Below, one piece after another: positions 1-12,130 of a stretch of DNA of 64,000 nt (its first letter is position 1; every line of letters begins with the position of its first letter). Under the pieces are notes generated by a model, which saw only the letters and a program-made list of their open reading frames with translations, made no database searches and was not told the origin of the DNA. Position numbers and translations under genes: made by a program. Origin of the DNA: Parasponia andersonii (Eukaryota > Streptophyta > Magnoliopsida > Rosales > Cannabaceae); assembly GCA_002914805.1 (NCBI GenBank), contig JXTB01000149.1, positions 539,899 to 603,898 of the forward strand, written 5' to 3'.

Positions 1-1657
1 ATACTCGCAGTAGACTGAAAATAGGATTTCGGACTACCAATTATGGCAGAAAGAAAGTGTTTTCTAGAGCATTTTTTCGGTAGACCGAAAATAATTTCAA
101 TCTGCCGATTCCTCTATTTTCGCTGTCTTTTTAGTGAAAATCAATTTAAAACAGTGGAAATGCTTAAACCAACGATAAAAACAATTGGAAATTAATAATT
201 TAACGAACATACACAATTATCAAACAACTTTTAAGCAAGAAAAATATTAATGAAACTTATTATGATCAATCATGCCAAGTGCTGGAAATTTCGAAAAAAA
301 AATTTCAAAAAATGATTTTGTCGAAAACAATTTTCGCAGTTTTGTAAACAAATCAAGAACGCAGCAGAATAGGTATTTTGAAATTTTCTTGAAATTTACA
401 AAACAAAAACGCAGGATCGTTGATCTAACATAAATCAATTCATAGATCTTGGTTTAGATAAAACCTAAAAGTACTTCACAACCATTGAGCCTTTCTATCT
501 ATTCTCTAGAGCCCGTTGAATGATCTGGTGTGTAGGCATCTTCTTGATTCCCAACGAGAGATGAGCGAACGATCCGAAAGACGATCTTCCTTCTCCTTGA
601 GTGCACGTCTACGACCATGAGTATCTCTCCCTTAGCGGCCATAAACGAACACGGGACTTCTCCCGCAGTGGCTCGTCTCTCCCACTCTCTCTTTTTCTCT
701 CTGTCACACGAAAAAGCACAGTTACTGTGCATGAGTAATGTGTAGAAAACTTAGAGTGACCTAGGAGAACTTTTCTCTTAAGTATTTAAAGAGATGTAAA
801 CCCTAATGGGCTTATTAGGCTTAACTGACCATTCAATTAGTTATTGGGCTATGTATAAGCTAGATAGGAGACCTTATGGATCTAGATAGTCTAAGCTCCA
901 ATGGGCCAACTACCCATAATTATAATTAACTCTTAATTATGACTAGGCCATGTCTATTAATATTGGGGCACTCCACTATAGGTCTAATATTGCGCTCTTA
1001 GACTAAATGTCATATATTTTATGTGAAGCTAATTAACACTTTAATTAACTTGATCTATTTAGCATATACTATACCTGCAAACATACCCCCCGATACAATG
1101 CTGTACTAGTGAGGTGAAATTACCGTATTACCCATCTAGTACATAGTTACCTTTGAGTTGCCATTTTTCATCTAATGAATAATAATTAACTACGGTGTTT
1201 GTAACTGCCCATATAAACATAGTCAAATTCACAAAGTGAAAACCTAGCGCCTGATTTTTTATTATCCAAGTCCTTGAAAAACTCAAAGTGACATTATATG
1301 CATGGTGTCCAAATCATGAAAAGCGTTCTCGTCAATTCACAAAACTTATCTTCCAAGATACCGGAGTTCGAACCATATAATCGGAACTAGTCCTTTAGTA
1401 AGTCAAAAAGATAAAACTCATGAAAGCAAGTCCGACAATCACTAGGATTAAGGTAATCTTGCAATAGTACTAGATTAGTGAAAAATAGAATATTGAGTTA
1501 CGACACTTAACCTCAAATTCTATTTTCACTTAGTCCAGTTCAATGCACTTATAACTTTCTTATAACGCACTAGTGTTTCTATCCGAAATCAGACACTTCG
1601 ATGATTGGAGACTTCATCAATCCCGTTGAAATAGACAATACTACATTCTATGGAAAA
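1..1657 (-). mobile_element. Degenerate copia LTR/leader sequence, distal part
   Basis: No host gene is visible. Read on the minus strand, this stretch continues the LTR-like sequence at 3005-3287, because the 1658-3004 solo LTR and its target duplication interrupt one continuous sequence. Around 785-795 the minus strand has an AT-rich TATA-like stretch. The distal LTR boundary is not recognisable and may lie outside the window. Positions 73-92 contain an imperfect palindrome (TTCGGTAGACCGAAA) that also occurs in the SIRE-like LTRs further on, so the first 130 bases may belong to yet another LTR fragment. The short open frames here (247-438 and 499-732, minus) look like chance. Confidence 0.45.
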
Positions 1658-1662
1658 ATAAA

Positions 1663-2999
1663 TGTTGACCTATGTGGCTTTCAATCTTATCTTATTTTGA
1701 TAATAACAAACATTTGATTTAATTACTAATAATTGACTTGAGTTTGTAGTTATAAAGTTGGAAAAGAAATTGATAAAACTCAAGAAATGAAGGTATCAAG
1801 AATAGAGCATCATTGATAAAACTCGGAGGATGAAGATGAATGTGAAGAATCAAGATTCTAGACTAAGTCTAAATAGGTTAAAATTCATTTCCTAGTATTG
1901 TACTTGATTTATTGCATTGCACAAAATATTTTCTTTGATATAGCTCAAAAATCTTTCAAATGATCTTTCAAACGAATCTTCAAAGAATTAGCTAAACTTT
2001 AAATCTATTGATTTTTGAAAATAAATATCTTTTCAAATCTAGCCCGAATATTCTCAAAAGTACATTTTCTTAAAGTTAAAAATGTTTTGATAAAATAAAG
2101 TTTTAAAAACGACCACATTAGTTCAAAGAAACAAAATACCATTTGTTTCTAACTGATTTTGGTCGACCAGGCTTGGTTGACCAAAATGAAGGCCAAAAAT
2201 GGCCGTTGGAGCCGAATTGGCATTCAGGACTCTAACGGCTAGTTTTTTGGTCGACCAAAATTCTGGCAGCAAGATACTAACGGTCGAAAATGGCTAGTTT
2301 TTGAAGATGCCTTTAAATATAGCCAAGTTTGATGACTTAAACGGATAGAATACGAACCTATATTGATATCCAATCAGTTTCTAGGTGCAAAAAGCTCTCT
2401 TTTACTCAACTATAACTTTCAAATCTATTTGAGCTATTCTTAGAGCATCATTTGTACATTGTTCTCAAATCACCTAAGCTTATATTATATTATTTCTTTG
2501 AAAAGTGATTCTTTGAGTGAGTGTTCACTTGTATTTTCTTAAAAATATTATTGAGAGGTGAGGTTGGCACCAGAGTCATCAACAACCCGGTATAGGTGAG
2601 AATGACACCGGATTCTAAATAATCTGTGGTTAGGTGTAATAGAGCCAGATTCAAGACTATTATAAAGGCGTGGGTGTGCCTAAGAAGAAATCACTCTGGA
2701 TTGTACAAGGGGTCAGTCAAGTCCATAATTTTAATCTAATAGTGGAAAGCTCTAAGCAAGTTGCGGAGAGCCGGAGACGTAGGCAAACCGGCATATTTGT
2801 CGAACCTCGTAAAAATAGCGTTTGCATCTCTCTATCCTTATCTCTTTAATTTATTTACTTTGGTATTGTGCTTATTTGTTCGCTATTTGTACTTGTCTTA
2901 TTTATTATTTACTCAATCTTATTACTTTAATCAAAAATTTTGAAAAAGTCTTAAAAATCCAATTCACCCCCTCTTGGGTTAGCTATTCTTGGGACAACA
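1663..2999 (+). mobile_element. Solo LTR of SIRE-like Ty1/copia family, intact TSD
   Basis: The sequence starts TGTTGACC and ends GGGACAACA. It is flanked by a perfect 5-bp direct repeat, ATAAA, at 1658-1662 and 3000-3004. No primer-binding site, polypurine tract or coding region adjoins it, so this is one LTR left after LTR-LTR recombination. It shares sequence and length (1337 bp) with the LTR at 7478-8816, which lies in the opposite orientation, and with the one at 22916-24203. Shared features include GGTCGACC-like palindromes near 2160 and the terminal segment ending in a CTCTTGGGTTAGCT motif. The target-site duplication shows independent insertion into the older copia LTR. Confidence 0.85.
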
Positions 3000-3004
3000 A
3001 TAAA

Positions 3005-3287
3005 GTATTCTATCTTTATTTGCAGAATGTGAACTTTTAATTTAGACATAATGAAATAAAGAATTTAGTCTCCTACATGTGAACACTTCACACGAATAAT
3101 TATTTATTACTCATTATTAGTCATAGAAAGTTTTAAACATTTGCATAATAGAAAACATAAACATCACATGTATATTATTGAGACATAATATAGAATTTAT
3201 TAATAACAAATAGATAACACTTAAATCCAATAAACATTGTTTAAAGTGCCAAACAAAGAAACTGCTTTCTAGGGTATATTCCCAACA
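3005..3287 (-). mobile_element. Proximal part of old copia LTR (minus strand)
   Basis: On the minus strand the LTR begins at 3287 with TGTTGGGAATATACCC, directly after a purine-rich tract (GGGCAAATGGGAG) and the end of a copia pol frame at 3304. This is the expected pol-PPT-3'LTR order. The LTR is cut at 3004 by the younger solo LTR and resumes below 1658. The short open frame at 3117-3326 lies inside the LTR and is not a gene. Confidence 0.6.
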
Positions 3288-3303
3288 ATCTCCCATTTGC
3301 CCT

Positions 3304-5187
3304 TTAAAGCAGATGTGATATATCACGCAGTCCCATTCCTTCTAGGTGATCCTCAAATACTTTGATTGCTAAAGATTTGGTAAATGGATCAGCAAGATTC
3401 TTCTGCTAAGGCTATCTTACTCACTATAACGTCTCTCTATTAGGGTTAACATATAACAAAAGGTTGATATTCTGGAGTATATTTTCAGATCGAGCATCCG
3501 AATTAATATATCTCACATAAGTTAGATCTTTCTCCAGAATAGACAAGCATATAGTTCCTATTTCTCTGAAGATACTTAAGGATACACTTGACTATAACTC
3601 TATGTTCAGGTTCTGGATTGGATTAGTAACAACTTACTATTCTAATAGCATAATAAATATCATGCTATTGTGTTAACCAAATTCTTATTGATGATTGTCA
3701 TCCTATATCATTCCCAATGATTAGTATACCATCAATATATATAAATCAGAAAAAACACTTTGTTGTCCTGAATCTTTTATAGATACAAGATTTGTCTATA
3801 TATTGATCAAATCGATAAATTCTAGACAAATGCTTAAGTTTATAAATTAGACCTCTAAAGTTTCATAAATTTTACTTTCTTGGCCTTTTTCAATGAATCC
3901 CTCTGGCTGTACCTTTAAGATACAATCGTCAAAATTGCAATTCAGGAAGGCTATCTTAACGTCTATTTACTATATCTCATAATTAAGAGATATGACTATG
4001 GAAAAGAGTAAATGAATAGACTTGACCATAACAACAAAATAGACATTCTAACTGTATATAATCTTTTTGCAACTAACTTGCCTTAAAAGTCTTTATTTTC
4101 CTATCTATTCCTCTTTTTCTCTTATAGACTAATTTATACCTAAAAGGTTTTACCTCTCCAGGTGGATCTATAAGATCCCAGATTCTATTAGAGTACATAG
4201 ACTCTAATATGGATTCTATTGCCTTTTGCCAAAGATCTATATCAACATCATCTATTTCCTCTTAGTAGATAAAGTAATCAGATTCTAGATTATAGGACTC
4301 TCCTATTTCCAAATATTTACCAGATTGTCTCATAATCCTCCCACTACAATGAGGGTCCGATATATGTTGATCTTCTTCTGATTTATCCTTCCTAAGTGCT
4401 TATTCTAATATATCTTTCATAGATAGACTGATTACATCATCAGTTAGCTCCTCAAGAAATAATTTACTTTGGGGTCGTTATAATGAATAATTGAACAACA
4501 ACTTAATCATAGTAAAAACATTTTATTATCTATGAGATATTCCTAAGAATTCTCTATAGAGGTATTCAACGCTTCGATCCAATCGATGAGTCTTTATAAT
4601 TTTCCTAATTACCTTTTGGTTTTTGCTTTTAATTCTTTGAACTTTTCGAAAGAATTCAATTAGCAGTCATATTAGGTAAACATAACAAAATTTTTGAATA
4701 ATCATTCATAATGATATATTCAAAACCTCATTGGGCTTGATTGCTCAAGGGCCCGCAGACAACAATATGTACTATTTTTAAACATTCTTGTACTCTTATG
4801 TCTTTTCTAATATAAGATCATTTAGTCATTTTACCTTCAGATAAGATTCATAAATTAGTGAATATATGGCTTCTAACAAGTTTAGATGCCTATCCTTAAC
4901 TAATCTTTGGATCATATTTAGATTAATATAACCGAAGTACAAATATGTTTTATTCTTAGTACTTACTCACTTTTTTATGAATAGATTTATCATGTTCAAT
5001 CTCATCATTATTAGTGTTATATAATAAGAATAATTTAGGTCAATAAAAATGTCATTTAGCGTAATTAAGAATATTATTCTTTCACATAGAAATTTTGTCG
5101 TTGAGACAAACAGAATGATATCGTTTCATCAAGTATGAAACAAAAAATCAAATTTTTTCTTAAATATTTGATAATTTAAGAAATATT
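3304..5187 (-). pseudogene. Degenerate Ty1/copia pol (RT to RNase H end)
   Basis: Read on the minus strand, this is a decayed copia polyprotein. The last codons (near 3304-3415) encode the typical copia C-terminus, with a DPFTK-like motif, a short linker and a terminal stop just before the purine tract and LTR. Around 3840-3960 a reverse-transcriptase segment with a PEGF motif is recognisable in broken frames. Many stops and frameshifts break it, and no open frame above 60 codons survives. The upper boundary near 5187, against the next element, is approximate. The LTR start and pol end fit a separate, older copia family from the SIRE-like one upstream. Confidence 0.55.
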
Positions 5188-5289
5188 TTAAAGTGAAATT
5201 ACTATATCCGAAAAACTAGTAATGTTAAAGTGTGTGCCTTTTGGATAGCATAATCCTAGGTTTTTAGTGCTATACAAATATTTTAAAGG

Positions 5290-5690
5290 ATGGTCGCGTC
5301 TTCTTGTCTCTAGGATCTGTATTCCTTTCTCAGGTAGTTGAGCAGGACGTTCTTTGGAACATTCGTGCTGTGGTGGGGTCACCATCTGCCCTTCAGCAAG
5401 TCGTCGTAGGGTGTCATTGATCTGGTTAGTGACTTGCTGAAGGTTCACTAGTGTCTCATCTATGCGATCCTGTCTCTGGGAAAGGTTTTATGTTGCCGTC
5501 ATAGTAGGCTGATCCTGAGCAAGGTCTGTCTGTGTAGCAGCAGTGCTTTGAGGTTGATTTTGGCTAGTTCCGGTGACTCTGGTAGTGTTTCTGGTATTTT
5601 CCATTATTAAAAAAGTGAAATTTGACAAACTGTTTTAGCCGGAATAGCCCTCCTTCTAGCACCAATTGTTGATGGAGGTTTTATTACTGC
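5290..5690 (-). mobile_element. Ty3/gypsy (Tat-type) leader and gag fragment inside copia
   Basis: On the minus strand this starts with the last 16 bases of a gypsy LTR (ending CCATCAACA). The primer-binding region (TTGGTGCTAGAAGG) and the first part of a gag frame, ATG at 5602-5604, follow. The encoded N-terminus closely matches the gag of the full element at 51817, so both belong to one family. Both ends are truncated, and copia RNase H coding sequence lies directly on each side. The 86-codon frame at 5188-5448 is a fusion of gypsy gag with copia RNase H made by this junction. Confidence 0.7.
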
Positions 5691-5798
5691 ATCAAGATGT
5701 GATTTCTTAGGATTAGATTGAAATCTAATACGTAGACAAATATTAAACATTATATCCGGTCTACTAGTTGTTACGTAAAAAAGTGAGCCGATCATATC

Positions 5799-7107
5799 TT
5801 AATATTTAGTGATATCCACTGTTTTACCATTTTTGTCTTTGTCAAGTTTGATTGAGGAACTCATAGATGTTCTCATTGATTTGGAGTTCTCTATATCAAA
5901 CTTCTTTAGTATATCTTTGATGTACTTGGATTGATTGATGAAAATGCCTTCTTTGCTTTGTTTGATTTGAAATCCAAGGAAGAAATTGAATTCTCCCATC
6001 ATGCTCATCTCAAACTCATTATGCATACATTTAGAGAATTCTTCACAAAGAGAGATATTAGTAGTACCAAATATAATATCATCAACATAAATTTAGACTA
6101 TAATCATCTCTCCTTTTTTTCTTTTTATAAAAAAATTTAAACAAAATATTTAAAATAATTTAAAATAAAAAATTTGCTCAATTTATCATACCAAGCTCTA
6201 GGAGCTTGCTTTAAACCATAAAGTGCCTTTTTTAATTTGAAAATATGATATGGATACTTATAATTTCGAAAACTAGGGAGTTGGGCTACAAATACTTCTT
6301 CTAAAATATTTTCATTTAGAAATGCACTCTTAGCATCCATTTGGTATAAGATAAAATCTTTATGCATACAAATACTATGAACATCCTTATGGATTCTAAT
6401 CTTACTACGAGTGCGAAGGTTTCTTCATAATTGATACATTCTTCTTAATTAAAACCCTAAGCCACTAATCTAGCTTTGTTTCTCATAATCATCCCATGCT
6501 CATCTACTTTATTTCTAAAGACCCACTTAGTTTCAATAACCGATTGGTCCTTGGGTCTTGGAACTAATTCCTATATATTACTTCTTTCAAATTGATTTAA
6601 TTTTTCTTGCATAGCTAAAATTCATAATTCATCTTTTTCGACATCTTTGATACTTTTTGGTTCAATTTGAGAGATAAAAGTCATATTATTATAAATATTT
6701 CTAAGTGATGCTTTAGTCTTAACTCTTTGTAAGGGATTACCTAGAATTTGGTCTTTAGGATGAGTATAGTTGAATTTTAAATCTTAAGGAAGAGAGAGTG
6801 TGTTACCATTGTCGCTTTCCTTTTCTTCCTTAAGATCTTATTGTAGTTGGACGTCTTTTTCTTTGTTTGTTTTCTCATTGATACTAGGGTTATTGAAGCT
6901 TGGTTCCATAACTACAACATCATCATCATCTAATTTTCTCTCTTCATGGAAAGTGTTAGATTCATCAAAAATAATATGCATAGATTTTTCTACTGCCAAT
7001 ATTCTTTTATTAAAAATTCTACAAACTTTACTAGTAGTAGAATAACCAAGAAAAATACCAACATCTGATTTTGAATCAAATTTTCCTAAATTATCTTTAG
7101 TATTCAA
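5799..7107 (-). pseudogene. copia integrase tail and reverse transcriptase, broken
   Basis: The minus-strand pieces lie in order. An integrase C-terminal segment (6838-7107) has the copia GIFLGYS motif. A degraded linker follows. A reverse-transcriptase segment (6137-6367) has the QMDAKSAFLN and LKKALYGLKQAPRAWY motifs, the YVDD active-site region is near 6080-6100 in a broken frame, and a further RT part (5799-6026) has FLGFQIKQ. Several stops and frameshifts separate them, so no functional polyprotein is possible. Family assignment rests on these copia signature motifs. Confidence 0.75.
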
Positions 7108-7406
7108 AATAAAGTATTTGCAACGAGATCACACATAAGAATATTTCTTGCTTTTCCATTTTTGGTAAAAGAAATTTTATCTTTTTCATCATATTCTTCA
7201 ATGTCCTTTTCTATCTCTACTCCATTTACAAACTTAGTAATTTTTAATGAAGCTTTTGTGACAATATACCATAAATCAAAATTTATAGATCTAAGATAGA
7301 TTTCCATACAACTTCTCTAATAATTAAAACCACTTCCATTGTAAAATGGTGATTTGGATGGAGACACTTCCTCATATTGAAAAGAAAAGTTGGTTGGACT
7401 AGCCAT
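7104..7406 (-). pseudogene. copia gag N-terminal fragment
   Basis: The minus-strand frame begins at an ATG at 7404-7406. Its N-terminus (MASPTNFSFQYEE) is typical of SIRE/Maximus-type copia gag proteins, followed by a W-x-x-RM(E/D)-like segment. The reading frame is interrupted near 7310-7320, resumes as a 67-codon open stretch and ends at 7104. There the sequence passes directly into integrase C-terminal coding sequence in another frame. Gag would form the particle shell, and this piece cannot. Confidence 0.65.
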
Positions 7407-7477
7407 CTAAAAAATGGTTAAGTTTTTTTTCTTTTATTTTTTTTTTTTAAATTTGAGCACCAAACTCTGATACTAAT

Positions 7478-8816
7478 TGTTAGCCCAAGAAAGAGCTAAC
7501 CCAAGAGAGGGAGTGAATTAGGTTTTAAAAACTTTTGCAAGCTTTTCTTGATATCCAAGTAAATTATGTAAGCAATGAAAATAATAAGTAAGAATATCTA
7601 AATAGCATACATAAGCCCGATATAAATAAATTGAAGAGATTGGGATAGTTACAAGGTCCAACAGACACGATGGTTTGTCTATGTCCTCAGCTCTTGGCAA
7701 CCCACTTCAAGCTTTCTACTATCGGATCGAGAAAATGGGCTTAATCGACCCTTATACACAACAAGAAATTTCTCTTTAGGTACACTCACGCCTTTACAAT
7801 AGGTTTGAATCCGGCTCTATATCTCCTAACTTGGATTATATAAACTCAAGTAACAATCTCACTTAAATCGGGTTGTTCATGAATCTAGTATCAACCTCAC
7901 TTCACAAACATAATTTTGGATTTTGTTTGTTGATATGCTCAACTAGAATCTCTCTTAAGAGTATGATTGATATAAGGTAAGCCTGAAGAGTATAAATGAG
8001 AACACAATATATAATCTAGTTTTGCTCAAGTGATTTTTGTGAAAATATAGATTTGAAAGTTTGATTCATAAAAGATGATTTGAATAACTTGAAAGTATGA
8101 TTAAAGCAATGTAGAAATGTTCAAAAGTTATTTCAAATATTAGAAAAACTTCTATGTATAGACTTGAATAAAAACTAGCCATTTTAGACCGTTTGAGAGA
8201 CAATCTGTTATTTTCGGTAGACCAAAAATATACTTTCGGTCAACCAAAAATACTAGCCATTGAAAGTGTAGTTCTAATGGTTGAATTCAAAAAGCTGTAA
8301 AAGTTTAGACAGGAGAATCGGTTGATCGATTCTTAGAACTGGTCTGCTGAAAATACCCGATAATAGTTTTTGAATTTTATTTCAAGTATTTTTCAATTAT
8401 TTTCAAAATGTGACTTCATAAATTGATTTTTTTTTTAATGTAATATGGAAACTATAGAAATTTATAAATCAATTTAAAAATTTTTCTAAAATAAATTTCT
8501 TATTTTAAGTGAAGATAAACAGGTTTAACAGTTTTGGTTTAAAAATTTCCAATTTTATAAAAAATTTGAGTCATTAAGATCATATAATGTGTAGAAAAAT
8601 ATTCAAATATACGAACTATGTATATAACCTTTGCTAGTCTAAGTCTTGCAATCTTGAATTTTATTTTTAAGCTCTTTTTCAAAATCTGTCTTGAATATCT
8701 TATGATCCTTTCAATTTAACTTGCTACACACTTAAGTAGATTATTAGTTCTTAATCATATATTTGTTAACTTCAAAATATGATTGTAGAATTGATGATAC
8801 AAAGCATGACTCAACA
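7478..8816 (-). repeat. 5' LTR of SIRE-like copia element
   Basis: The LTR is 1339 bp with TG...CA ends. On the plus strand it starts TGTTAGCCC at 7478 and ends ACTCAACA at 8816. It is homologous along its length to the LTR at 22916-24203 and more distantly to the solo LTR at 1663-2999. Around 8210-8245 it holds the recurrent CGGTAGACC/GGTCAACC imperfect palindromes that mark this family. The internal side is followed by the primer-binding-like sequence. Confidence 0.8.
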
Positions 8817-10480
8817 AATATATTATTCATTCATAAAGCTAGTATAATCTCAAAAAACTCAAATAATATTAGTATATGACTATATATTATTGGATTTAAA
8901 AAAAACAAATATAGGTAAATTATTATTCTATATATATATAAAATAGAAATTAACGTATATATAATCAAGGCGACCTTGGTATGGGGCACTCAATCCTAAG
9001 CCCGCACCGTTAAATATTAAATGAGGAATCTTTGTCCTGTACTCTGCACCATTTATAACGGTAAAAGTCCATCTCATTCGGACTGGTGTACCACTAAATT
9101 CGGTGAAATTGACATTGGGTCCAATAGAGAGAATTTAAATGGATTAATAAAAATTATCCTGTTTGGATATGTTTTTAATTTTTTGTTTATGAAAATTGGA
9201 ACTAATATAAATTATAAAGTCTTGCTTATGCTCTAATTTTGAGGAATGTTAAAGACACTCCTTTTTTCACTCTCTTATTTGACATATGTTAATGACGTGA
9301 GAGAAAAATGATAGAAAAAGTGAAATAAAAAAAAGAGGTTAGAAAGAAACGATTTCTTGTACTTTTTGTTTTAAAAAATTTTGTCAATGCAAAAACAAAT
9401 ATATGTATATATAAGTCAATTTAAATAGAAACAAAATTAAAATAAAAGTGTATCTAAACAAAGGCAAAAATCTTTCATTTTCTATAATTGTGCCAGTGTA
9501 AGTTCATACATCTTATGTTTACAAGACAAACATCCTAAAAATAGGATATAAAGGTCATGGATTACGTGCATTGTTTGAGATTAGTGAGGTTATGTGTACA
9601 TTGAATAAAAAGCATGAATCGAGATACCAAGGACTAACATTGATCTACTTTTTAAATTTGCATGGTAACCCGCCAACTCATTCTAATTTTAAAAAACGAA
9701 AAACATGAACTTGCTCAATAACGAATTTTTAAACTGAACATGGCACATATAATGCATACATATGATTATTTATATATTTTAATATAAAGAGGAACAAGAG
9801 ATAAAATGAAGAGAGATAGAAAAAGCTAGGAAAAGAAGATATACAATGGTAAAAAGAGAGAAAACAAAGTAAGAGTGTAGAGAGAGAAACTAAGGAGGAG
9901 AAAGAAAAGAAAGGAGATAGTGAAAACTTTTCATTTTTATTATTTTAAAATTTTTATTGTAAATTATTTTATATATAAAAAAACAAAAATAAGTTTACCA
10001 AGTGTTTTTTGGGGCAAAAGAAATTAAAAATACTTTTAAAAATAAACGAAAAAATAGAAAACATAAACTTATCCTAGCAAGACCTAAAAGATGGATTAAA
10101 TGAGAGGTTATCAACTAAAAAAAATGTATATGGATTAAGGAATATAAAGAGGTGAAATTCGTATTTGCTAATATCTTGTAACATCAAATGTTTACCACAC
10201 AAAGAAGATGTCTGGCTAAGACCATTGTTGCAGTGATTTCATGCATAACTTCGTGATAACCATATTTCTTCCCAATGTGTTGGTGTTACAATTTTGGTAT
10301 AATAATTGGGATATTTAGCATTATTTTTAATACAGATTTCACTAAGTTAAACTTTCATCGTCTATCTTTGGTTTATAAACCAAGCATTTGAGTTGTGAGG
10401 GTATTTTGTAAAACCTTTTGATATCCGCTAGTCGAATTTCTTCGTAGTTTCTGACTGGGGATGTAAGCCAAAAATCTAAT

Positions 10481-10698
10481 TACATAATTAATCATTTTGT
10501 CACTTATGAGTTTCTGTTTATTTATGATTGGGACTATCTTTTTTTTACCCTAATTTAAAGCTCACGTTGAAAATGGTACAAATTATAGTTACATAATTAA
10601 TCATTTTGTCACTTATGAGTTTCTGCTTATTTATGTTTGGGACTATCTTTTTTTACCCTAATTTAAAGCTCACGTTGAAAATGGTACAAATTATAGCT
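10481..10698. repeat. Tandem duplication, 109-bp unit, two copies
   Basis: The block starting TACATAATTAATC at 10481 recurs at 10590 with only a few differences. Both copies contain the same CACTTATGAGTTTCTG and AAAGCTCACGTTG segments. The near identity indicates a recent local duplication. Confidence 0.85.
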
Positions 10699-10765
10699 CA
10701 TTTACAAAACCGACATTGTTTTAATGAAAAAAGTTGAAATGCCAAAATCGCCCTTCTTTCTCCCA

Positions 10766-10768
<3 letters not shown>

Positions 10769-10819
<51 letters not shown>
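10769..10819. repeat. (TA)n microsatellite
   Basis: This is a pure TA dinucleotide run of about 50 bp, likely polymorphic in length. Confidence 0.95.
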
Positions 10820-10824
<5 letters not shown>

Positions 10825-11129
10825 TGGTTTGGGTTTCTAAATACTTAAAAAAGAAATGCAAATATTCAAACACAATTGAAGAAATTTGACCAAGTCAAAA
10901 TTACAGATGAAATATGAGGTTGAAAATAATTTGACCCGTCGAAAAATTTCTATCAAGATCGAGCTTAATACTGAAATTGAATTCTTTTATGTTCTAATTT
11001 GCTCGATTTGAAATTTCTTCGACCGCAGTCTAACTTAATACTAAGAAATCATTTTTATCTACAAATATTTTTGACACTAATCAATTTTTCAACTGCAAAT
11101 ATTTTTCATCCAATTCAATTTTTTTTTTA

Positions 11130-11215
11130 CTTTTGGAAGAAAAAGGGTGATGGTTACCAACAATGAGCATTTTTACTTTTGGAAGTAAAAAGGGTGATGG
11201 TTACCAACAACAAGC
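11130..11215. repeat. Short tandem duplication, about 45-bp unit
   Basis: A segment containing TTTTACTTTTGGAAG and GGGTGATGGTTACCAACAA occurs twice in a row with minor changes. Confidence 0.8.
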
Positions 11216-11317
11216 CATGGTCATATTTTTATTTTTCAATTTTTTTTGTTTTCAATTTGATTTCAAATTATGGTATGACATTTCATTAAGTATGTATGTA
11301 TGGAAATCAGTATAATT

Positions 11318-11511
11318 AAATATTTTTTTATTTATTATCATTGATAATTATATCAATTTTGACCGTTAGATTTCAATCTAACGATTACAAATATAAATAC
11401 TATCATTTAATTTACGTTGAAACTTAATCCAATATAATTAATTATAACCGTTAAATTGAAATCCAACGATTAAAATTGATGTACGTACTGATAATGAATA
11501 AAAAAAATAGC
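11318..11511. mobile_element. MITE-like inverted-repeat element
   Basis: The left arm (about 11318-11386) and right arm (about 11446-11511) are imperfect inverted copies. Both contain the TCAATTTTGACCGTT/AACGATTAAAATTGA core and a poly-T/poly-A end with ATTTATTATCA against GATAATGAATAA. Each arm also contains a smaller hairpin around CGTTAGATTTCAATCTAACG. No coding capacity is present. Target duplications could not be fixed, so the superfamily is unassigned. Confidence 0.55.
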
Positions 11512-11619
11512 TATTGTAATAGGTCTTATATACTATATATATATAAATATATATATAATTCTACTGGTTATTTTTGTAGGCTAGATTGAAGAGATTATTC
11601 CTCTATGAATGTAACCTGC

Positions 11620-12130
11620 TCTTTGTTTTGACAATAGTTTCATTTGCAATAAATGATTGATTGTTTTTGTTTTTGTTTTAATTATATATAACATTGTAAT
11701 GAAATTCTTTCTATGATAAAATTATTGAAAGACTTCTAGCAAAAAATAAAATAAAATAAAATAAAATAATTATTGAAAGACAATTCTTTACTACCACAGG
11801 ACCATTATATTCAGGAGCTGAGGGAGAAGGGGCCCAGTGAAGCCCTCATTGAATTTTGGGAAAAAAAATATATGTATTTTTTTACTCTTTTTTTTTTTTT
11901 TTAACAATAGTTTCATTTGCAATAAACGATTGATTGTTCTTTTTTTTTTGTTTTGATTATATATAACATTGTAATGAAATTATAGGAAATTATGGAAAGA
12001 CTTCCAGCAAAAAATAAAATAAAATAATTATTGAAAGACAAGTCTTTACCACCAGAGGACCATTATATTCAGGGACCGAGGGAGAAGTGCCAGTGAAGGC
12101 ATATCCTCTCACTGAATTTTGAAAAAAAAA
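11620..12130. repeat. Tandem duplication, about 285-bp unit, two copies
   Basis: The stretch from about 11620 to 11880 (ACAATAGTTTCATTTGCAAT, an (AAAAT)n run, then a GAGGGAGAAG region) recurs from about 11902 to 12130 in the same order. The copies differ by point changes, by the number of AAAAT units (run at 11741-11768 in the first copy) and by poly-T length. Confidence 0.8.

Larger units (their letters stand above)
5190..8816 (-). mobile_element. SIRE-like Ty1/copia remnant with 5' LTR, internally deleted
   Basis: On the minus strand the order is LTR (8816 down to 7478), a primer-binding-like stretch (TAGTATCAGAG, one base from the usual TGGTATCAGAG initiator-tRNA-Met site), a gag start at 7406, then integrase tail, reverse transcriptase and RNase H pieces. 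Most of gag, the protease and most of integrase are missing: the gag frame joins integrase C-terminal sequence at about 7107. A Ty3/gypsy fragment (about 5290-5690) interrupts the RNase H region, and copia sequence resumes at 5190-5288. No 3' LTR of this element is found below 5190. Confidence 0.75.
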
